A DNA stretch of 64,000 nucleotides, from assembly GCF_007556815.1 (NCBI RefSeq), contig NZ_CP041743.1:2952795-3016794 (forward strand), read 5' to 3'. Positions 59,362 through 64,000 of the stretch are shown piece after piece. Each line of letters starts with the position of its first letter. Position 1 is the stretch's first letter. Position numbers and translations under genes: made by a program. The notes beneath the pieces are model-generated. The model had not been told where the DNA came from. It searched no databases and saw only the letters and a list, made by a program, of their open reading frames with translations. Origin of the DNA: Paraburkholderia megapolitana (GTDB taxonomy: Bacteria > Pseudomonadota > Gammaproteobacteria > Burkholderiales > Burkholderiaceae).

Positions 59362-60276
59362 CTATTCGTACGCGCGCTGACGCATCCACTTCGTCATGAT
59401 CCACTTCTCGCCGGTCAGCACCGGGGCGCCACCGTGCAGCGTCAGCGGATCGAGTTCGCCGAGGCTGTTCATGTACGAGAAGTAGACTGCGCCGCCCTGC
59501 TTCGCGACCACCGATAGCCCCGCTTCCGGGAAGATCGTCTCGCCGCCGCCGTCCACATCGTTCAGATACACGATCAGCGTCGCCACGCGCTGCCCGCCGT
59601 GCGCCGTGTGCCGCGCGCTGCCGGCCTGGTCGGGCGGAAAGTAGTCGAAGTGCGGACGGTATTCCCCGCCGCCGTTGTAATGCAGGATCTGGAGACCTTC
59701 GCCACAGTTCATCGGCCAGTTCATCAGTTCGGCAATGCGCTCGTCGAGTGTGGTGATGAACGGGTCCTCGCAGCGCTGGAACCAGATGCCTTCGCTGGTG
59801 CGATTCTGGATCACGTCCTCGCTGCCGTCCGTTTCGTTGACGGTCGTCGAGCGCTTCAGGCGATGCCGCGAGCGCTCCATCAACTCGTGGCACTCGTCTG
59901 CGCTAAGCACGTCGCCGAACACGATCACCTGAGGCCGTTCGCAGCGCAGCAGCACTTTCACATCGCGACCGCCGGCGCGCACGACGTTGCCGGCCGGTAC
60001 CGGACACGGTTCGTAGTGGTAGCCGTTGGAGGTGGCAATGCTGGAGGTGGCAATGCTGGAGGTGGCGGTAGTGGCAGATGCGGCGGATGTCGCGGCAGGC
60101 GGCGTGGCTTGCCCCAGCGCTACCGGCTTGCCGAGGACGATCTGCTTCACCGCCTCGCGCGCCGTGCCGTGATCGAAACCGGAGGCGATCATCGCGTCGA
60201 TCATCGACTCCGCGCTGCAGCCTCGTTCCACATTGGTGGTCAGCCAGTCGCGCCAGGCCCTGTCTAGTATTGGCAT
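59362..60276 (-). CDS. Prolyl 4-hydroxylase (2-oxoglutarate/Fe(II) dioxygenase)
   Basis: A 304-residue cytoplasmic-looking enzyme. Residues 1-60 form a small helical N-terminal domain; a Ser/Thr/Ala linker follows. The catalytic double-stranded beta helix has iron ligands H-x-D in Y-R-P-H-F-D-Y near residue 220, the distal His in L-H-G-G-A-P and the 2-oxoglutarate Lys in G-E-K-W-I-M-T-K. It should hydroxylate a prolyl residue. The ATG at 60276 fits; an upstream frame to 60420 is open by chance. Confidence 0.9.
   Translation of the reverse strand: MPILDRAWRDWLTTNVERGCSAESMIDAMIASGFDHGTAREAVKQIVLGKPVALGQATPPAATSAASATTATSSIATSSIATSNGYHYEPCPVPAGNVVRAGGRDVKVLLRCERPQVIVFGDVLSADECHELMERSRHRLKRSTTVNETDGSEDVIQNRTSEGIWFQRCEDPFITTLDERIAELMNWPMNCGEGLQILHYNGGGEYRPHFDYFPPDQAGSARHTAHGGQRVATLIVYLNDVDGGGETIFPEAGLSVVAKQGGAVYFSYMNSLGELDPLTLHGGAPVLTGEKWIMTKWMRQRAYE
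60028..60072. repeat. 15-bp tandem repeat in the prolyl hydroxylase linker
   Basis: GGAGGTGGCAATGCT occurs twice in tandem (60028-60042, 60043-60057) and once degenerate (60058-60072). It encodes the repeated S-S-I-A-T linker. Slippage would change linker length in 5-residue steps. Confidence 0.85.
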
Positions 60277-60541
60277 GTTTGTCTCGTTCTGATGGTCTTG
60301 AAATCGGGTCGTACACAGGCCGGCTCGTTCCGGCCACCCGACCAGGGACATGCACATCCCGTGCCATCGACAACCGGCCGCATCCGACCTCACCCGCTCT
60401 CCCTCATCCATCTGCCGCACAGCCTTGCTATCAGGCTTTGCTACAGGGGCTCAGCGCGGTTCCTGCATGCTACCCGGATCGACGATCTTGTATACGTTAC
60501 GTATCGTGCCGCGGACGTTACGCGAAACAACCGCCGCAGAA

Positions 60542-61804
60542 TCACTGTTCGAGCGAACGGGTGCGCGCGAGCTCGGGAAAGAGCCGCATCCACAGTAACG
60601 CAACGCCAATCGTCGCGCAGCCGCCCACCAGCACCGCGGCCCGCGCGCCCCACCAGCCCGCGGTGAGGCCCGACTCGAATTCGCCGAGCTGGTTCGATGT
60701 GCCGATGAAGAGCGAATTGACCGCGCTCACGCGGCCGAGCATTTCCTCCGGCGTGCGCAGCTGCACGAGCGACAGCCGCACGACGACGCTGATCACGTCC
60801 GCGGCGCCCATCGCGGCCAGCGCCGCCAGCGACAACAGAAAATGATGCGACAGCCCGAACACGACCGTTACGGCGCCGAACGCGATCACCCCGCCGAACA
60901 TCGCGGCACCAGGCCGGTTTCGCAAGGGGAAATGCGCGAGCCAGATGGTGCCCGCGAGCGCGCCGAGCGCCGGGGCCGAGCGCAACACGCCGAGACCCCA
61001 CGGCCCGGTATGCAGGATGTCGCGCGCGAAGATCGGCAGCAATGCGGTCGCGCCGCCAAACAGCACCGCGAACAGATCGAGCGAGAGTGCACCGAGTACC
61101 ACTGGTTCGCGGCGAATGAATGCAATGCCCGAGAAGATCGACTTGAGCGTGGCCGGCGGGCGTGCCGGCTGCTTCGTGCGCAGCGTGATCGTGCTGACCA
61201 TCGCCGATGCCGCCGCGAACGCGATCACGCAGGCGATATACACCGCGATCGGCCCAACCCCGTAGAGCACCCCGCCCAGCGCCGGCCCGACGATCTGCGC
61301 GGCCTGGTTCGCCGAGGTGGCCCATGCGGTCGCGCGCGGCAGTTCCTCGCGCGGCACGATACCCGGCAACAGCGATGAAATAGACGGCGACTCGAATGCG
61401 CGGGCAGCGCCAACCGATGCGGCCAGCAGATAGATGAAAGGCGCCGTCAACCATCCGCCGAGCGTGCCGATCAGGAACACGCAGGCCGCCAGCGCTTCGA
61501 GCATCTGACAGATCGCGGCGACCCGGCGCCGGTCGTAGCGGTCGGCAACGTGCCCGACGACGAGCGTCAGCGCGAACATCGGGACGAACTGTGCAAGGCC
61601 GACAAGACCGAGCGCGTAAGCGCTATGCGTCAGCGCATAGATATGCCAACCGATTGCGACCGCCAGCATCTGGAACGACACCGACGACAACACGCGTGCG
61701 CACCAGAAGCGCTGGAAACCGGGGTCGCGGAGCGGGCTGGTACTCGGGGCGGCACTCGTGGCGGGACTAGGGCTGGGGTCGGCGGGTTCGGGTTCGGGGG
61801 GCAT
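60542..61804 (-). CDS. MFS exporter, EntS-like
   Basis: A 420-residue major-facilitator protein with about 12 membrane helices. After a Pro/Ser/Ala-rich N-terminus come F-W-C-A-R-V-L-S-S-V-S-F-Q-M-L-A and, between helices 2 and 3, G-H-V-A-D-R-Y-D-R-R-R-V, the MFS loop motif. It belongs to the MFS_3/enterobactin exporter group, but no siderophore genes are nearby. The start is uncertain: ATG 61804 or GTG 61849; neither has a clear ribosome site. Confidence 0.88.
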   Translation of the reverse strand: MPPEPEPADPSPSPATSAAPSTSPLRDPGFQRFWCARVLSSVSFQMLAVAIGWHIYALTHSAYALGLVGLAQFVPMFALTLVVGHVADRYDRRRVAAICQMLEALAACVFLIGTLGGWLTAPFIYLLAASVGAARAFESPSISSLLPGIVPREELPRATAWATSANQAAQIVGPALGGVLYGVGPIAVYIACVIAFAAASAMVSTITLRTKQPARPPATLKSIFSGIAFIRREPVVLGALSLDLFAVLFGGATALLPIFARDILHTGPWGLGVLRSAPALGALAGTIWLAHFPLRNRPGAAMFGGVIAFGAVTVVFGLSHHFLLSLAALAAMGAADVISVVVRLSLVQLRTPEEMLGRVSAVNSLFIGTSNQLGEFESGLTAGWWGARAAVLVGGCATIGVALLWMRLFPELARTRSLEQ

Positions 61805-62111
61805 CGATCGATCGGGTGGAGGCTGTCGGGGGACGACGTGCGACGGCACTGGTTCGGAAGAAAGTCGCTCAGTCTAGTAGCGGCAGCGGGATCTGTCATG
61901 CGAAAGCAGAACGGCTGGACCACGGCGAACGCCAGCGAGCACGCAACGGCCGCGAAAAAATCATTTTCATCACGACGATGGAATAAAGCAGAGAGGCGTC
62001 GTGTTTGCCCGCGTATGGAAGCCAGATACAACATGCACCGGTTCTTTCATATGCAGACAACTTTCATTAGTTAGTCGTGCGCTATTTCTTCAATAGATAA
62101 CGGAGTTCAAA
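61805..62111. other. Intergenic region
   Basis: 307 bp between divergent MFS and hydrolase genes. No gene or strong hairpin is seen. An AT-richer stretch around 61960-62100 probably holds the hydrolase promoter; ACGGAG at 62101-62106 is its ribosome site. Confidence 0.4.
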
Positions 62112-62918
62112 GTGAAAATGCTTCCTCTCGCCGCTGCGGTATTGTCCGTGTCCGCTTCCCTGCTCGCATCGACGGGCGCCATGGCGCAAGACGCCAACCA
62201 GGCAACTACACAGGCAACTGCGCCGGCAAAAAACATCGTTCTGGTCCACGGTGCGTGGGTCGATGGATCGGGCTGGAAGCCGGTCTACGACATCCTGAAG
62301 AAGGACGGCTATAACGTGTCCATCGTGCAGGAACCGTTGAGCTCGCTCGAAGACGACGTGGCCGCGACGAAGCGCGTGCTCGCGCTGCAGAACGGTCCCA
62401 CCATCCTCGTCGCGCACAGCTACGGCGGCTCGGTGATCACCGAGGCCGGCGTGGCGCCGAACGTGGTCGGACTGGTGTACGTCGCTGCCCACGCACCTGC
62501 GGTCGGAGAAGACGAGAGCACGCTCGGCAAGGGCATGCCGAGCTACACGTCGAAGCAGCCGGGCGCGATCGTCAAGACCGACGACGGCTACACCTACCTC
62601 AACCCCGCCGATTTCCCGAAAGACTTCGCCGCCGATCTGCCCCACGACGAGGCCGTGTTCGAAGCGCACTCGCAGATCCTCACGGCCGCGAAAGTCTTCT
62701 CGACACCGATGACGGTTGCCGCATGGCAGACCAAACCGAGCTGGGGCATCGTCGCCGCCGACGACCTGATCATCAACCCGGATCTCGAACGCTGGTACTA
62801 CGCACGCGCGCATAGCCACACGACGGTACTCAAGGGCGCCAGTCACTCGGTCTATGAAACGCGTCCGAAGGAAGTGGCCGCGGTCATCGAAGACGCTGCG
62901 AAGCACGCACAGGGTTGA
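62112..62918 (+). CDS. Secreted alpha/beta hydrolase
   Basis: A 268-residue exported serine hydrolase. Sec signal (L-P-L-A-A-A-V-L-S-V-S-A...A-M-A), oxyanion region L-V-H-G-A-W-V-D-G-S-G-W near residue 46, nucleophile elbow A-H-S-Y-G-G near residue 103 and catalytic His in G-A-S-H-S-V-Y near residue 245. It resembles salicylate-esterase/EstC-type hydrolases often annotated simply as alpha/beta hydrolases. GTG 62112 follows ACGGAG. The substrate is unknown. Confidence 0.88.
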   Translation: MKMLPLAAAVLSVSASLLASTGAMAQDANQATTQATAPAKNIVLVHGAWVDGSGWKPVYDILKKDGYNVSIVQEPLSSLEDDVAATKRVLALQNGPTILVAHSYGGSVITEAGVAPNVVGLVYVAAHAPAVGEDESTLGKGMPSYTSKQPGAIVKTDDGYTYLNPADFPKDFAADLPHDEAVFEAHSQILTAAKVFSTPMTVAAWQTKPSWGIVAADDLIINPDLERWYYARAHSHTTVLKGASHSVYETRPKEVAAVIEDAAKHAQG

Positions 62919-63038
62919 TCGTTGTACGAAGATGCAGGCCCAGGCTTCTTCATCGGGTAACAGTTTCACGCTATGCTTTTCGCGGACTGAAACAAGCGAA
63001 GCAACGCTTCGCGTCACCGCCTCGATGGAGAAAACAGC

Positions 63039-63440
63039 ATGACTACCGCCACCCGGTTCTGGATGGTTCAAGGTGCGCCGACCCCGGTCGGCCCTTTTTC
63101 TCACGCCACCGAATCGGATGGCTGGGTCTTCGTGACCGGCCAGATGCCGACCTCGCCCGACGACGACAACGCGCCATTACCCGACGGCGTCGCGGCGCAG
63201 ACGACACGCGTGATGGACAACCTGAAGCTCGTGCTCGGCGGCATCGGCCTCGGTCTCGAACATGTGGTCTCCGTGCGCATTTTCCTGACCGAGTTCAAGC
63301 GCGATTACGCCACGATGAATGCGACCTATGCGGCGTGTTTTCCACCGGGGCAGTTGCCGGCACGTACCTGCATCGGCGTGACCGGGCTGGCGCGCGACGC
63401 GCTGGTCGAGATCGATTTCATTGCGCGCCGGCCGGTGTAA
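63039..63440 (+). CDS. RidA family protein
   Basis: A 133-residue cytoplasmic trimeric RidA/YjgF-type protein, which deaminates reactive enamine/imine intermediates. Family marks are A-P-T-P-V-G-P-F-S-H-A, V-F-V-T-G-Q-M-P, the middle N-L-K-L-V-L and P-A-R-T-C-I-G-V-T-G-L-A with the substrate-binding Arg near residue 110. It starts ~120 bp after the hydrolase. Confidence 0.9.
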   Translation: MTTATRFWMVQGAPTPVGPFSHATESDGWVFVTGQMPTSPDDDNAPLPDGVAAQTTRVMDNLKLVLGGIGLGLEHVVSVRIFLTEFKRDYATMNATYAACFPPGQLPARTCIGVTGLARDALVEIDFIARRPV

Positions 63441-63868
63441 GTTGGTCGGGCAGGATCGTGATGATGCGAGTACTGCGCGGATCGTCGAGACAGTAGCGCC
63501 GATAAAACCGACGGACCCGAATCGACGTCCCGCCGCCTGCGTCCTGTGACGCGTAAAACATCCCCTCATCTACCGTCCGGCTCCGGTTCGCCGGACGCGA
63601 CACCGGTACCGCCCGGCAAACCCATCGATCCTGCTTCCGGCCCATCCTGCTCGCGCAGAGCGAGGTAGACAGACCTGTCATCTACCCGGTTGATGGCGCA
63701 ACTGCCGCCATCAAGCAACCTGGGATGGATACAGGAAAAACACAAAAATCAATCGCATATCAATCACAGACATTTCAATGCGATTTTTTTACTCCTATGC
63801 TTCCTCGAACCATGAGCGAGCAATGCCGGTTATTGTCGCAACCTGGGGCGCCATAAAAGGAACGGCAA
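63441..63868. other. Intergenic region before the FAD oxidase
   Basis: 428 bp; no supported gene. An 87-residue minus-strand ORF (63418-63681) overlaps the RidA end and has no family. The right half is AT-rich and holds a terminator-like hairpin and the oxidase promoter area. Confidence 0.45.
63751..63790 (+). terminator. Terminator-like hairpin upstream of the FAD oxidase
   Basis: AATCGCAT (63751-63758) pairs with ATGCGATT (63778-63785), followed by five T. The 19-nt loop is long. It may end the RidA transcript or act in the oxidase leader. Confidence 0.45.
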
Positions 63869-64000
63869 ATGACCGATGTTGTACCGCTGATCGAGGCCCT
63901 GACCGCCGTATTCGGCACCAGGGCGGTACTGACCGCCGAGTCCGACCTCGAAGGCTTTGTCGAGGACTGGCGCGGCCGCTACAAGGGGCGCGCAGCATGC
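63869..64000 (+). CDS. FAD-binding oxidoreductase, N-terminal part (partial)
   Basis: The first 44 residues of a protein cut by the window edge. P-L-I-E-A-L-T-A-V-F-G, then V-L-T-A-E-S-D-L-E-G-F-V-E-D-W-R-G-R-Y matches the N-terminus of GlcD/D-2-hydroxyacid dehydrogenase-type FAD-linked oxidases, before the FAD-binding PCMH domain. AAAAGGAAC precedes the ATG. The substrate cannot be judged. Confidence 0.75.
   Translation, partial: MTDVVPLIEALTAVFGTRAVLTAESDLEGFVEDWRGRYKGRAAC

Noticed and set aside
63418..63681. 87-residue minus-strand ORF after ridA
   Set aside because: It overlaps the ridA 3' end and lacks a ribosome site and family.

Overview
The window reads as a high-GC Burkholderiaceae genome, most like Paraburkholderia or Caballeronia. 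The marks are an imuA-imuB-dnaE2 SOS mutagenesis cassette, a DUF4148 protein, a DUF2844/DUF3443 pair, an irlR/czcR-type two-component system joined to an RND pump, and uniformly GC-rich codon use. No rRNA, tRNA, CRISPR array, phage or complete insertion sequence was found. The genus is inferred from gene content only.

1-16 kb: an SsuABC/TauABC-type ABC importer with two permeases, one ATPase and two substrate-binding proteins; a Tat-exported cupin; an ASCH protein; a small lipoprotein followed by a Tat-exported phospholipase C; and cysS. The cysS gene lies behind what looks like a complete ribosome-mediated attenuator: sigma70 promoter, near-leaderless 27-codon ORF with four consecutive Cys codons, a possible antiterminator and an intrinsic terminator. 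Then come a minus-strand acetylpolyamine amidohydrolase, ornithine cyclodeaminase and LivK-like operon with a divergent Lrp regulator, and a lone PDDEXK (YhcG) nuclease gene containing a 29-bp perfect palindrome.

16-26 kb: a glutathione transferase, a carotenoid oxygenase with a clear promoter, and imuA-imuB-dnaE2 under a near-consensus LexA box. These are followed by a secreted tandem-repeat protein interrupted by an in-frame amber codon and translationally coupled to a glycosyltransferase.

26-45 kb: a large minus-strand Wzx/Wzy-type exopolysaccharide operon. In transcription order it encodes a priming sugar transferase, Wza, Wzb, Wzc, WecB, WecC, Wzx, a GT4 transferase, a 36-residue micro-ORF, Wzy, a second GT4 transferase, a VpsJ-like protein, a WecG/TagA transferase, a polysaccharide lyase and a 47-residue membrane protein. 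WecB and WecC imply a ManNAcA-type sugar in the repeat unit. A divergent EAL-domain protein lies at the promoter end. Two homologous stand-alone transposase-derived (DUF4096) proteins bracket the locus.

45-64 kb: a LysR regulator; a five-gene RND efflux and two-component operon; a DUF4148 protein; small secreted proline-rich and glycine-zipper proteins; the DUF2844/DUF3443 pair, the latter with two pepsin-like Asp motifs; a prolyl 4-hydroxylase; an EntS-type exporter; an alpha/beta hydrolase; a RidA protein; and the start of an FAD-linked oxidase. The strongest candidates for undescribed biology are the cysteine-codon attenuator of cysS, the coupled microprotein in the EPS operon, and the DUF4096 pair with shared promoter motifs.
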